A stretch of DNA of 64,000 bases from JASHPR01 sp963749145. Its GTDB lineage: Bacteria > Actinomycetota > Actinomycetes > Streptosporangiales > Streptosporangiaceae. This document shows positions 15,789 through 24,035 of this stretch, piece after piece. The notes under the pieces were generated by a model that made no database searches, was not told the DNA's origin, and saw only the letters and a list, made by a program, of their open reading frames with translations. Both the position numbers and the translations under genes were made by a program. The stretch lies in assembly GCA_963749145.1 (NCBI GenBank), contig CAVVLN010000004.1:1674001-1738000 (forward strand). The letters are read 5' to 3'. How positions within the stretch are numbered: position 1 is the stretch's first letter; each line of letters begins with the position of its first letter.

Positions 15789-17066
15789 TTAGGTGGGATG
15801 TCCCGGGTGACCCTTTGTGAGGGCTCTGGCCTGCTCGGCCTCGGGATGCTCGAACGCTGGCTCCATTTCGTCAAGGTCCCGCTGCGTCAGCCCGTGCGAC
15901 TCGGCGACACGACGCCAGCTTGCCGCCGCTCGCGTGACCTCGGCGAGAATGTCCAGCGCACCGCTGGCATCCAGGCGAAAGAAATCAGCGACCCTCAATA
16001 GGGTCTCCACGCTCGCGCGCGTGTCATCGAAGTCGATGGCGGTGCTGAGCTCTTTCGGGCCAGGGCCGGGATTGGGATTGAGATCGAACGCGGGGGACAG
16101 TGACCACGACTCGGCGCGCCCGTGCAGGAACCCGTGGTTGCGGAGGTGGTCGTCGGTGTTGGAGATCAGGATCGAGAAGGCTATCCGCCGCCAGAGCTGG
16201 CGCAGGTCTGAGGTAGCGGCCGGGGACCGTTCCTCGATCACTGCCGCGATTTCGAGGTAGCTCCGCTGGTCGCCGTCACTGGCCTCGAGCATGGTCATCG
16301 CGCTGGCGTAGCCAACGCGTGCCGTTCCGCGGCGATCGAACCGGTCGACGATGAGCACGTTCCGGTCCCCCATGCGGATCAACTGCGAGTCGGGGACCGT
16401 CACCCCCGCATCCCGGGCCAGGTCAAGCGCCACCTTCTCCCACGCCATCACATTCCACGTGTCCGAGCCCGGGCTAGGGAACTTGGCAATCGCCACGCGG
16501 CCCGCAGCGTCCAGGACATGTGCCTTCGGACGCGCGCCGCCCAGAGAGCTGCCAGCTCGCAGCAACCGCCTGAGGTCGTCGTAGCCGGCCGTATCCCGCT
16601 CGACGCGTGCGGCGATGTCCAGCAGCGCGGGAAGTTCGGTCAGGGCAGGAACTCCCGAGTCCTCGGTCGCGAGGAACGGACCCTGGTCATCGATCCGGAA
16701 GCGCAATGCCCCCTCGCGCAGGTCGTCTCGCACGCCCAGCAGCAGGTCAACCTCGCCTATCGAACGCGGCGCCGTTCCCGCCGCACGGGCCCGAGCCCGC
16801 TCAGCGCGGTGGATCAGTGTTCGTCCCCACCGGTCCGGCAACGTGTCTGCGAACGCCCCGAACAGCGCATGACCTGCGGGTGTCTGCAGAGTGCCGGTGA
16901 CCAGTGGCAGCGCCGGATCGAGGGCGTAGGCGTAAGGATTGGCCAGGAATCTGTCGTCGTAAACGAAGCTGGTCGATTCGACTCCCCGGCGGCGGTGGGA
17001 GTACATCCGGCCGGCTAGGACGTTCTCATCGCCGACGGCGATGAAAACGGAAACCTCGTCGCTCAT
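15789..17066 (-). CDS. hipA: HipA-like toxin kinase
   Basis: This 425-residue protein starts at ATG 17066, which overlaps the stop of the HTH gene (ATGA). It has the N-subdomain with VYDDRFLANPYAYALDPALP and FADTLPDRWGR, the glycine-rich loop SSLGGARPKAHVLD, and IAKFPSPGSDTWNVMAWE for ATP binding. The catalytic region is ISNTDDHLRNHGFLHG (HxD-like D and N), followed by LSPAFDLNP for the metal-binding aspartate. HipA kinases phosphorylate translation factors or glutamyl-tRNA synthetase and cause dormancy. All active-site elements are present, so it appears functional. The longer in-frame extension upstream is non-conserved. Confidence 0.9.
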   Translation of the reverse strand: MSDEVSVFIAVGDENVLAGRMYSHRRRGVESTSFVYDDRFLANPYAYALDPALPLVTGTLQTPAGHALFGAFADTLPDRWGRTLIHRAERARARAAGTAPRSIGEVDLLLGVRDDLREGALRFRIDDQGPFLATEDSGVPALTELPALLDIAARVERDTAGYDDLRRLLRAGSSLGGARPKAHVLDAAGRVAIAKFPSPGSDTWNVMAWEKVALDLARDAGVTVPDSQLIRMGDRNVLIVDRFDRRGTARVGYASAMTMLEASDGDQRSYLEIAAVIEERSPAATSDLRQLWRRIAFSILISNTDDHLRNHGFLHGRAESWSLSPAFDLNPNPGPGPKELSTAIDFDDTRASVETLLRVADFFRLDASGALDILAEVTRAAASWRRVAESHGLTQRDLDEMEPAFEHPEAEQARALTKGHPGHPT

Positions 17067-17383
17067 GGCTTTCGGTCCGGTTTCGGTGAGCGCACTCGCT
17101 CCGGCAGCACTTCCTCTGATCGCATGCGGCCCACATCGGTCGCATACGGGTCGAGCGCGGCGACCAGCGAGTCCAGTACTCCTAGCGCTCGGGCGATCCG
17201 CAGCATGCTTTCCAGGCTGGCGCCCTCGCCGTTTTCCAGGCGCATGACGGTGTGCCGGGACAGTCCTGCCCGGTCCGCGACCTGGGCTGCGGTCAGGCTG
17301 CGCAGGCGCCGCCAAGTGGCGAGGTGCTCGCCGATACGGCGCTGGCCGTTAGCCACCGCGATCGGTGTTCTCGACACAGCCAT
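17063..17383 (-). CDS. hipB: HipB-like XRE antitoxin
   Basis: This 106-residue protein starts at ATG 17383, with AGGAG 8 bases upstream. The helix-turn-helix (residues about 25-65) reads LTAAQVADRAGLSRHTVMRLENGEG, a Cro/CI-type fold, followed by SMLRIARALGVLDSL. It overlaps hipA by four bases, so the two are co-translated. HipB proteins bind HipA and repress their own promoter. Two perfect inverted repeats lie just upstream (17410-17428 and 17436-17457) and are candidate operators. Confidence 0.88.
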   Translation of the reverse strand: MAVSRTPIAVANGQRRIGEHLATWRRLRSLTAAQVADRAGLSRHTVMRLENGEGASLESMLRIARALGVLDSLVAALDPYATDVGRMRSEEVLPERVRSPKPDRKP

Positions 17384-17409
17384 GCGGCTCCTAAGGTTAA
17401 TCTTCTGCG

Positions 17410-17457
17410 ACTCTAACCGCTGTAGAGTTGCATATCTGCTACTTACCAAGATAGCAG
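17410..17457 (-). promoter_or_regulatory. Candidate hipBA operators: two inverted repeats
   Basis: ACTCTA (17410-17415) pairs with TAGAGT (17423-17428) across 7 bases. CTGCTA (17436-17441) pairs with TAGCAG (17452-17457) across 10 bases. Both are perfect 6-base arms in the AT-richer stretch directly before hipB, where autorepression by HipB would be expected. Confidence 0.5.
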
Positions 17458-17634
17458 TGCGGGCGAGGTAGTCCTCGAGCCGGGCCGCGTAGTTCCGTTC
17501 GCCAGCTGCAGCTGCGGACGGCGGGCTACTTCCCCGGGGTGACACATCAGCGGTAGCATCCGTTCTTGATCATGACGTGGGCGCGGCCCGCTGGTCGTGA
17601 TGCGTGGCGTAGTCATGAAAGACAGGATCTTGCG

Positions 17635-18741
17635 TTGAAGCTCGTCGGGCTGGACTGCTTCGGCTATGAGCTCAGGTACGCGCATGGCGAATACGTGATG
17701 TCAGGCGGGCGCGCCGCGGCGTCGCAAATCGGCACGCTCGTGCGGTTGCGGACCGACGAGGGCATGGACGGATGGGGTGAGATCACGCCGCTCGGGTCGA
17801 CCTACTTGCCCACGTTCGCCGAGGGCATCCGCACCGCATTGCGGTTCCTGGCCCCGCATCTCCTGGGGCTCGACCCGGCAAACGTCTCCCGCTTCCGGCG
17901 CGCTATGGACGCGGCGCTTATGGGGCATCAGTACGCCAAGAGCGCCGTCGACATCGCCTGCTGGGACCTGCGTGGCAAAGTAGCCGGATTGCCGATCGCC
18001 GCGCTCCTAGGCGGCGTCCTCCAAAAGGACTTCCCCGTCTACGAGGCCGTGCCGCTAGGCTCGCCGGAGTCAATGGCATCGTTTGCCGAGCGCCGCATCT
18101 CTGCGGGGATCAAGCGGTTCCAGCTGAAAGTCGGCAACGATCCGCGCGACGATGCGGCCCGAACCCGGGCTGTCGTGAAGACAGCAACCGATGACACGAT
18201 CGTCATCGCCGATGCGAACGGCGGCTGGAGCCTGCTGGACGCGCGCATCGCGATGAACTCCATGGCCGATCTTCCCGTCTTCATCGAGCAGCCGTGCCGG
18301 ACGACGGAGGACAGCGCGCTCGCCTCGCGCGGCACCAAGCTCCCGCTCGTTCTGGACGAGTCGATCGTCACCTTGTCCGACGTCTACGAGGCCAAGCGCT
18401 CGGCTGGCGCCTCCTCGATCAACATCAAGATCAGCCGGGCCGGCGGTATTACCGGCGCCGCGCTGATGCGCGACGTGATGCAGGAGCTGAACCTCATGGT
18501 TTCGGTGGAAGACATGTGGGGTGGCGACCTGATCACGGCGGCCGTCAGCCACCTGGCGGCTAGCACCCGCCCGGAGAGCCTGCTGATGACGTCCTTCATG
18601 AACGACTGGACCGACGGTCACGTCGCCGGGTACCGGCCTCGGTCGGTCAACGGCCGCGGTTCTGCCCCCACGGGCCCCGGTCTTGGCATCGAGATAGACA
18701 CCTCATTTCTCGGCGAGCCATTGTTCTCGGTGGAGGCCTAG
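17635..18741 (+). CDS. Enolase-superfamily (mandelate racemase/muconate lactonizing) enzyme
   Basis: This 368-residue protein starts at TTG 17635 (AGGAT upstream). Upstream codons are not conserved. The capping domain is followed by the barrel signatures: lysine in RFQLKVGND, metal ligands D in IADANGGW, E in FIEQPC and D/E in LVLDES. The second lysine is in SINIKISRAGGITGA. Lysines on both sides of the barrel plus IEQPC resemble cis-3-hydroxy-L-proline dehydratases, which is the best guess. Proline-derivative catabolism would fit nearby amidohydrolases but is unproven. Confidence 0.8.
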   Translation: MKLVGLDCFGYELRYAHGEYVMSGGRAAASQIGTLVRLRTDEGMDGWGEITPLGSTYLPTFAEGIRTALRFLAPHLLGLDPANVSRFRRAMDAALMGHQYAKSAVDIACWDLRGKVAGLPIAALLGGVLQKDFPVYEAVPLGSPESMASFAERRISAGIKRFQLKVGNDPRDDAARTRAVVKTATDDTIVIADANGGWSLLDARIAMNSMADLPVFIEQPCRTTEDSALASRGTKLPLVLDESIVTLSDVYEAKRSAGASSINIKISRAGGITGAALMRDVMQELNLMVSVEDMWGGDLITAAVSHLAASTRPESLLMTSFMNDWTDGHVAGYRPRSVNGRGSAPTGPGLGIEIDTSFLGEPLFSVEA

Positions 18742-18858
18742 GAGGAGACAGCGGGCATCCGCCTGGATCGAGGTCATGGGTGGACCCGCGCAACCGGTCC
18801 GCCACGATCGAGGTCTTGGCCGACGACGAGACCTTCCGCGCCCCTCGAGTGCGGAGGG

Positions 18859-19188
18859 CCGGACCCGGCGCAGTGGCGGTGGGGTGATGTGCACCAGGTT
18901 GCGCGGGCTCACCCGCTGGCGGGCACCGGCCCGTTTCCCCCGGTGCCCATGGGCGGCGACGCGGACACGATCCAGGCCGCCGGGTTCGGCTGGCGCCCGG
19001 GCACTCCGTTCACGGTGCTGAGCCTGTCGGTCTACCGCCAGGTAGTCGACCTGGCCGACCCGGCCGCGGCCAGCTTCGTGATCCCGGGCGGCAGTTCGGG
19101 CGACCCGGCGAGCCCCCACTTCGCCGATCAACTGGCGGAGTGGGCGCAGCAGCGGCGCATCCCCATGCTCAGGCATGCCGACAGCTAG
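18859..19188 (+). pseudogene. Penicillin acylase family, C-terminal fragment
   Basis: The frame gives DPAQWRWGDVHQVARAHPLA, then PPVPMGGDADTIQAAGFGWRP, and ends SGDPASPHFADQLAEW. This is the end of the beta chain of an N-terminal nucleophile (penicillin amidase) hydrolase. The Ser nucleophile, the alpha chain and most of the beta chain are missing. Sequence between 18742 and 18858 has one short open stretch (VDPRNRSATIEVLADDETF) that I cannot place. Remnant only. Confidence 0.65.
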
Positions 19189-19263
19189 CCTCGATCGGCC
19201 GCGTGAATTCAGGTGATCCTTTCCATCGCGTCCCTGCCTCTGGCGCGGCCGAAGCCTGAGCCG

Positions 19264-20490
19264 TCAGAGCTCGTTCTTGTAGATGGTGCCCTGTTTCATG
19301 ACGAGCTTGAGCGTCTGATCGGGGGTGGTCAGCACCCGGATGTCGTCCAGCGGGTTGCCGTCGATCACCAGCAGGTCCGCCAGCGCCCCCGGCGCAACCA
19401 CGCCCAGCTCCCCCTCCCGGCACAGCAGCCGCGCCGCCGTGCTGGTCGCCGAGCGGATCAGGTCGGCCGGCGGCTGCACCTGGGACCGGATGATGAACTC
19501 CTGCAGCTGCCAATCGTGCATGTCGGCGAACAGGTCGGTGCCGTACACGATCGGGATGCCCGCCTTGTGGGCCATCTCCAGCGCGCTGATCGCGCCATCG
19601 ATCACCTCGCCGAGCTTGGCCGCGATGTCCGCGGGCAGCAACCCCTGCCGGGCCCGGGCCGTCAGGGCGTGGTAGGTGACGATCGTGGGCACGTAGAACG
19701 CGCCGTACTGCTGGAACAGCGGGATGCTGCTGGCGTCCATCAGGTTGCCGTGCTCGATGCACCGCACCCCGCACTCCAGCCCGCGGTTGATCGCCCGCGA
19801 CGTATACGCGTGACCGGTCACGTAGATGTTGGCGGCGGTGGCCTCTTCCACGATCGCGTTCAGTTCCTCGATGGAGAACTGGGTCGAGTCCACCCGGTCG
19901 CTCGGCGAGTCGACGGCGCCGGACAGATAGACCTTGATGTGATGCGCGCCGCGGCGCACCTCTTCCCGCACCGCCCGCCGGACCTCCGGCACCCCGTCGC
20001 AGATCACCCCGATCGCCGGGGAGTAGTAGTTGTCGTCGTAGACCCGGCGGCTGGGCGCCCGCCAGTCCCCCGCGCCGCCGGTCTGGGACAGCTGCTTGCC
20101 GCCGTAGAACATCCGCGGCCCGGCGAAAAACCCCTCTTCCACCGCCCTGGCCAGCCCCACCTCGCCCGCGCCGACATCCCGGATCGAGGTGAACCCCCGC
20201 GCCAGCATCCCCGCCAGCGCATGGCTCGCTCTCGCCGCGACATAGGTCGGCGGCCACTCGGCCATGTCAAAAAGCTCCTGATCCACGATCGCCGGGTGCG
20301 TGTGCGCGTCGATGAGACCCGGCATCACAGTCCGCCCGGCCACGTCGAAGACCACCGCGTCATCCGGGGCGGTGATTCCGGGCCCGACGTCGGCAATCCG
20401 GCCGCCCTCGACCACTACCGACTGGCCCTCAGCCAGCGTCCCTTCCACCGGATCCAGGACCGACGCGTTCCGAAGGACCGTAACTGCCAT
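19264..20490 (-). CDS. Amidohydrolase family protein (imidazolonepropionase-like)
   Basis: This 408-residue metal-dependent hydrolase begins with a beta-sandwich (VLRNASVLDPVEGTL) and has HxH in LIDAHTHP. The bridging lysine is in HHIKVYLSG, histidines are in VTGHAYT and CIEHGNLMD, and the catalytic aspartate is in VYGTDLF. This set is typical of imidazolonepropionase-related amidohydrolases and Xaa-Pro/Xaa-Arg dipeptidases of the same clade. Length is normal and all metal ligands are kept. The ATG at 20490 has AAGGGG upstream. Substrate is unknown. Converges with the penicillin acylase remnant. Confidence 0.85.
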   Translation of the reverse strand: MAVTVLRNASVLDPVEGTLAEGQSVVVEGGRIADVGPGITAPDDAVVFDVAGRTVMPGLIDAHTHPAIVDQELFDMAEWPPTYVAARASHALAGMLARGFTSIRDVGAGEVGLARAVEEGFFAGPRMFYGGKQLSQTGGAGDWRAPSRRVYDDNYYSPAIGVICDGVPEVRRAVREEVRRGAHHIKVYLSGAVDSPSDRVDSTQFSIEELNAIVEEATAANIYVTGHAYTSRAINRGLECGVRCIEHGNLMDASSIPLFQQYGAFYVPTIVTYHALTARARQGLLPADIAAKLGEVIDGAISALEMAHKAGIPIVYGTDLFADMHDWQLQEFIIRSQVQPPADLIRSATSTAARLLCREGELGVVAPGALADLLVIDGNPLDDIRVLTTPDQTLKLVMKQGTIYKNEL

Positions 20491-20589
20491 GTGAGTGATG
20501 CCCCTTCCCAGACGTGCCTGCGCTGCGACTTACCCATAACCAGCCTATCGCCCAAATCCTGCCATCTACGGACTTTGCCGACCCCCTGC

Positions 20590-21069
20590 CTACCCAGGGA
20601 GGTCCTCCGGGCGCTTTGCGGCGAGATGGCCGTGCAGCAGGCCGGTGGACTGGCCGACCTCGATGAGGTATCCGTCCGGGTCCCGCATGTAGCAGCGGAT
20701 CTCCGCTCCGCGGTCGATCGGCGGCGTGACGAACTCTGCCCCCTTGGCCCTCCACTCCTCGTAGCAGGCGTGGATGTCAGCGACTCGCAGGTTCAGGAAG
20801 ATGGAGGTGGTGTCGCCGGGCTGGTAGTCGACCACCGAGATGCCCGGCTTGTCGGGGGTGGGCGGCCCGCCGGGGTTCATGATGATCCACGAGTTGGACA
20901 GCCTGACAGTGCACGGGTTCTCCTCCAGGATGACGGTGCCGCCCAGGACGCGCGAGTAGAAGTCCCGCGATCGCGCGACCTTACGGACGGTGATGAACAA
21001 CGCCATCAGAATGCCCTCGGCGGGCGCAGGGAAGCTGGCGAAGTCGTTGCGGGGCTGAGATTCTGTCAT
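20590..21069 (-). CDS. VOC family protein (glyoxalase/dioxygenase superfamily)
   Basis: This 159-residue single-module VOC protein starts at ATG 21069 (GAGAGGAG upstream). It contains LFITVRKVARSRDFYSRVLGG and the later strand CYMRDPDGYLIEVGQS, where the terminal glutamate is a usual metal ligand. The first-ligand position is a threonine/valine instead of histidine (ALFITVRKV), so metal binding may be incomplete. Function could be binding, isomerase or lyase; nothing nearby decides it. It is in the same direction as the amidohydrolase, 99 bases upstream, so they may be co-transcribed. Confidence 0.8.
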   Translation of the reverse strand: MTESQPRNDFASFPAPAEGILMALFITVRKVARSRDFYSRVLGGTVILEENPCTVRLSNSWIIMNPGGPPTPDKPGISVVDYQPGDTTSIFLNLRVADIHACYEEWRAKGAEFVTPPIDRGAEIRCYMRDPDGYLIEVGQSTGLLHGHLAAKRPEDLPG

Positions 21070-21314
21070 GGTTGCTCCTCTCCGTCGGCATTGGCGGACA
21101 ACGGCAGGGTTCCCGGGCAGGTGCCAGTTAATGCCGGGCTGCGGCGGGCCAACGTGCATCGCCTAAGCCGGGCTGGGTGAAGGACCGGCCCTGATACTGG
21201 CCGACGGCGCCATGTGCACGGGCTTACGGAGCGGATGCGCCAGCATCGAGATCAGGGCGGCCTGGGGACGGCTGCGGGAACGTGGGCACGCATCGCGTGA
21301 AGGAGATAGGTAGC

Positions 21315-21995
21315 TTGCGGCAAATTGTCACCTTCGATGCCTACGGCACTCTTATCGACTTCCGGCTGTCGGATGTCGTCCGGCAGGTTCTCGCCGGCCG
21401 CTTGCCGATGGATGGCGTTGACGGCGAGGAGTTCCTCGACGACTTCCGGGTCATGCGCTTCCAGGCCGTGCTCGAGCCCTACCGCGGGTACCGCGAGGTC
21501 TTGCGGTCGAGCCTGCAGGCGGCCATGCGGCTGCACGGCATACCGCAGGCACCGTCCGACGGTGACGCGCTCGTCGCCGCGGTGCCCGCCTTCGAGCCAT
21601 TCCCGGAGGTGCCGGACGCGCTGCGGGCGCTGAAGTCCCTCGGCTATGAGATCGCGATCATCTCCAACACCGACGATGACCTCATCCAGCACAACGTCGC
21701 GCGCATCGGCGTGGACGTCGATCACGTCATCACCGCGCAGCAGGCCCGGGCGTACAAGCCGGGCCGCCGGGCCTTCGAGTACGCGTACGCGGTCATGGAC
21801 ATCCCGCCGGCCCAGGTGACCCATGTGGCGCAGGGGTGGGAATACGACCTCATCCCGACCCGGGACCTCGGCCTGCGGCGCCGTGTCTGGATCAACCGGT
21901 ACGGGCGGCCAGGCAGTTCCCGCTACCGGCCTTACGACGAGCTGCCCGATCTGTCGGCCGTGCCGGCCCTGCTCGGCGCGGGGCCCGCGTCATGA
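21315..21995 (+). CDS. HAD-superfamily hydrolase, haloacid dehalogenase type II-like
   Basis: This 226-residue protein starts at TTG 21315, chosen because AGGAG sits 9 bases upstream and the conserved motif begins three codons later. Motif I is TFDAYGTLIDF (nucleophile Asp), motif II is IISNTDDDLI, motif III lysine is AYKPGRRAFEYA and motif IV-like VAQGWEYDLIPTRDLG. DAYGT rather than DxDGT, and SNTDD, fit L-2-haloacid dehalogenase-type proteins. The downstream arginine/asparagine set of true dehalogenases is only partly visible, so it may act on phosphates instead. Confidence 0.82.
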   Translation: MRQIVTFDAYGTLIDFRLSDVVRQVLAGRLPMDGVDGEEFLDDFRVMRFQAVLEPYRGYREVLRSSLQAAMRLHGIPQAPSDGDALVAAVPAFEPFPEVPDALRALKSLGYEIAIISNTDDDLIQHNVARIGVDVDHVITAQQARAYKPGRRAFEYAYAVMDIPPAQVTHVAQGWEYDLIPTRDLGLRRRVWINRYGRPGSSRYRPYDELPDLSAVPALLGAGPAS

Positions 21996-22070
21996 AGCAG
22001 GTCCCGTGAGCATCAGTCCCGCCCGAGGCCGTAGCGGGTAATCGGCGCAGCCAGACCCCCCGGTCGACGA

Positions 22071-22526
22071 CTACTCGCGCTCGATCCTGCGCATCCCGTG
22101 CGCAGGGGTCCACCAGTCAACGACGAGCATCGTGGCCTTCTCATTGAGGTGCGTGTGCACGACCTCGGCGATGTCGGCGTAGAAGCGGTCGCCGTCGGAT
22201 CCCTCGGTGAGTGGCCTGGCATAGATCGCCCGCCCAGAGATCTTCGCCTCACCCGGCCACTGCGCTTCCGCGCCCTCGACCGGGTCGATCGTGGCGCTGT
22301 GCAGTGCGAACCGCGGATCCCGGCCCAGATCCGCGCCCTTGCGCGCGTTCGGCATCGAGCCGAAGGCGAGCTCGCCGTCCTCGAAGGCCACCTCGATCCC
22401 GGAGATCCGCGGCGACCCGTCGGCCCGCAAGGTGGCGATCGTCTTGTGCCGGTGCGCGTCGAAGAGCCCCCGCACGCGCCGCGCGAACTCCGGTTCCGCG
22501 CGTTCGACGTCCTTCCACGCGGTCAT
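22071..22526 (-). CDS. Pyridoxamine 5'-phosphate oxidase-like FMN/F420-binding protein
   Basis: This 151-residue split-barrel protein contains HKTIATLRADGSPRISGIEV, FGSMPNARKGADLGRDPRFAL and the C-terminal MLVVDWWTPAHGMRRIERE. This is the compact actinobacterial PPOX-like clade that binds FMN or coenzyme F420. Substrate and cofactor cannot be told from sequence alone. The ATG at 22526 has little upstream Shine-Dalgarno sequence. It converges with the HAD gene. Confidence 0.85.
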   Translation of the reverse strand: MTAWKDVERAEPEFARRVRGLFDAHRHKTIATLRADGSPRISGIEVAFEDGELAFGSMPNARKGADLGRDPRFALHSATIDPVEGAEAQWPGEAKISGRAIYARPLTEGSDGDRFYADIAEVVHTHLNEKATMLVVDWWTPAHGMRRIERE

Positions 22527-22645
22527 GCGCCCAATATCTCACAGGCGTGCAGGCCTCCATCTCGATAAGGACAGGCCGTCAGCGGCCAGGATTTTTATGA
22601 AGATCACCCGCATTTCACGCAGAGTCGGGCGTTTGGCGGATTATG

Positions 22646-22713
22646 CGAGGGACGTGAGGCTGACACAAATAGCCGAGGGACGTGAGGCTGACACAAATAG
22701 CTTTGTGCCAGCC
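22646..22713. repeat. Perfect 28-base tandem duplication followed by a hairpin
   Basis: Units 22646-22673 and 22674-22701 are identical (each contains GAGGCTGACACAAATAGC). The end of the second unit forms the left arm of a 12-base hairpin: GGCTGACACAAA (22686-22697), loop TAGC, TTTGTGCCAGCC (22702-22713), with one mismatch. The stretch 22527-22840 has no recognisable gene. Confidence 0.75.
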
Positions 22714-22970
22714 TTGCGGGGCGGCCTGGTGGGGGTACTGTTGAAGGTACGCGGTCAGTGGCGGGCAGGCCATGACCGCGGCCTCGTTGCTCCAGACCCT
22801 GGCGACGTCAGTCCCCGAGCGGTGTCCTCGGAAGACGTCCAGGAGGAAGAGCGACGAACACAACAACACCCGGCTTTCTTGCCGCGCCGTCCGGCCGCGC
22901 CTCCGCTGCACGCGGGCTGTCTGTTGCCGTCGATCCTTCGACGGCTAGCTTTCGTGCGCTGGCACTGCAC

Positions 22971-23939
22971 GTGCGAACGATGGGTCTGCTCGACCGCAGG
23001 CCCGGCTACTACGGAGTGAAGATCACCCTGACGATCTTCGCCTATTTCGCTGGATGGGCGCTGTTCGTCTTTGCCGGCAACTCGTGGACGGCCCTCGCCG
23101 TCGCCCCATTGGTGGGGATATTGTTCGCCCAGCTGGGCTTCATCGGCCATGATGCGGGACACAACCAGGTTTTCCGCACACGCCGGCGCAATCGCATGCT
23201 CGGCCTCATCGTGGGAAACGCGCTCATCGGGCTGAGCTTTGGCTGGTGGGTTCCCAAGCACAACGCTCACCATGCGCATCCCAACGAGATCGGCCGCGAC
23301 CCCGATATCGGCGAAGGACTCGCCCTCGCGTTGCCTGACGCGCCGGGAAACGGGAGCGGCCCTCCTGCATCGTGGCTGGCCCGCTGGCAGGCGCCGCTCT
23401 TCTTCCCCCTCATGCTGCTGCGCAGCGGCGGCATGCACGTCCTCGGGATCAGGCGGTTGCTGCGGCGACGAGACCGTGCCTCAGCGGTAGAAGCCTCTCT
23501 CCTCATCCTGCATGCCGCGCTGTACCTGACGGTGGTGCTGTGGGTGCTCTCCCCGCTCAAGGCCCTCGCTTTCATCGCCGTGCAGCAGGCAGTCTTCTCG
23601 GTGTACCTGGGCATCAGTTTCGCGCCCAACCACAAGGGGATGCCGATCATCGAATCCGGGACGGCGGCTGGCTTCGCCCGCCGCCAGGTGGTCACGGCCC
23701 GAAATATCAGGGGCGGCCGGCTCACCACCTTCTTGCTCGGCGGCCTTAACTACCAGATCGAGCATCACCTATTCCCGTCGATGCCGCGGCCCAATCTGCC
23801 ACGGGTCCAGGGCCTCGTCAGGGACTTCTGCGCAGCGACCGATCTCGGCTACCGCGAAGAAAACTTCGTCGAGTCATTCCGCCTGATCATCCATCACCTT
23901 AGCTTGGCGACGCTGGAGCAGCCGCCAGCCGCCATCTGA
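22971..23939 (+). CDS. Membrane fatty acid desaturase, probable lost upstream start
   Basis: This 322-residue integral membrane di-iron desaturase has three histidine boxes: HDAGH (GFIGHDAGHNQ), HNAHH (VPKHNAHHAHP) and QIEHH (NYQIEHHLFPSMPR). It has four membrane segments and the usual NIRGGRLTTFLLGGLNYQ stretch. GTG 22971 is the first ordinary start. The frame is open and family-like further upstream (ASFRALALHVRTMGLLDRRP) to an ACG at 22854, which lies 7 bases after AGGAGG (22841-22846). An ATG-to-ACG change of the original start is likely. The protein would introduce a double bond into acyl chains using O2 and ferredoxin. Confidence 0.85.
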   Translation: MRTMGLLDRRPGYYGVKITLTIFAYFAGWALFVFAGNSWTALAVAPLVGILFAQLGFIGHDAGHNQVFRTRRRNRMLGLIVGNALIGLSFGWWVPKHNAHHAHPNEIGRDPDIGEGLALALPDAPGNGSGPPASWLARWQAPLFFPLMLLRSGGMHVLGIRRLLRRRDRASAVEASLLILHAALYLTVVLWVLSPLKALAFIAVQQAVFSVYLGISFAPNHKGMPIIESGTAAGFARRQVVTARNIRGGRLTTFLLGGLNYQIEHHLFPSMPRPNLPRVQGLVRDFCAATDLGYREENFVESFRLIIHHLSLATLEQPPAAI

Positions 23940-24035
23940 CTGATTATTGTGATCTGATCCGGAAGACCGGGGGTTCTCAACGCCATGCGGGAGAGCTCGT
24001 CCGTGACCTTTCCGTGGCCGAGAACCCGCTAGTAG

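Noticed and set aside
15626..15874. Minus-strand frame between the HEPN remnant and hipA
   Set aside because: Overlaps the end of hipA in another frame and lacks ribosome site or motif; possible scattered gene debris only.
19213..21180. Long plus-strand open frame (655 codons)
   Set aside because: Lies opposite the amidohydrolase and VOC genes, both with clear motifs; composition is that of a reverse-frame shadow.
22615..22911. Minus-strand frame of 98 codons over the tandem repeat
   Set aside because: Part of it is encoded by the duplicated 28-base unit and it overlaps the desaturase ribosome site; no recognised family.
23971..24027. GGGTTCTC/GAGAACCC inverted repeat as a transposon end
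   Set aside because: Only 8 bases, no transposase and no target duplication; noted only as lying at the edge of the solute-binding remnant.
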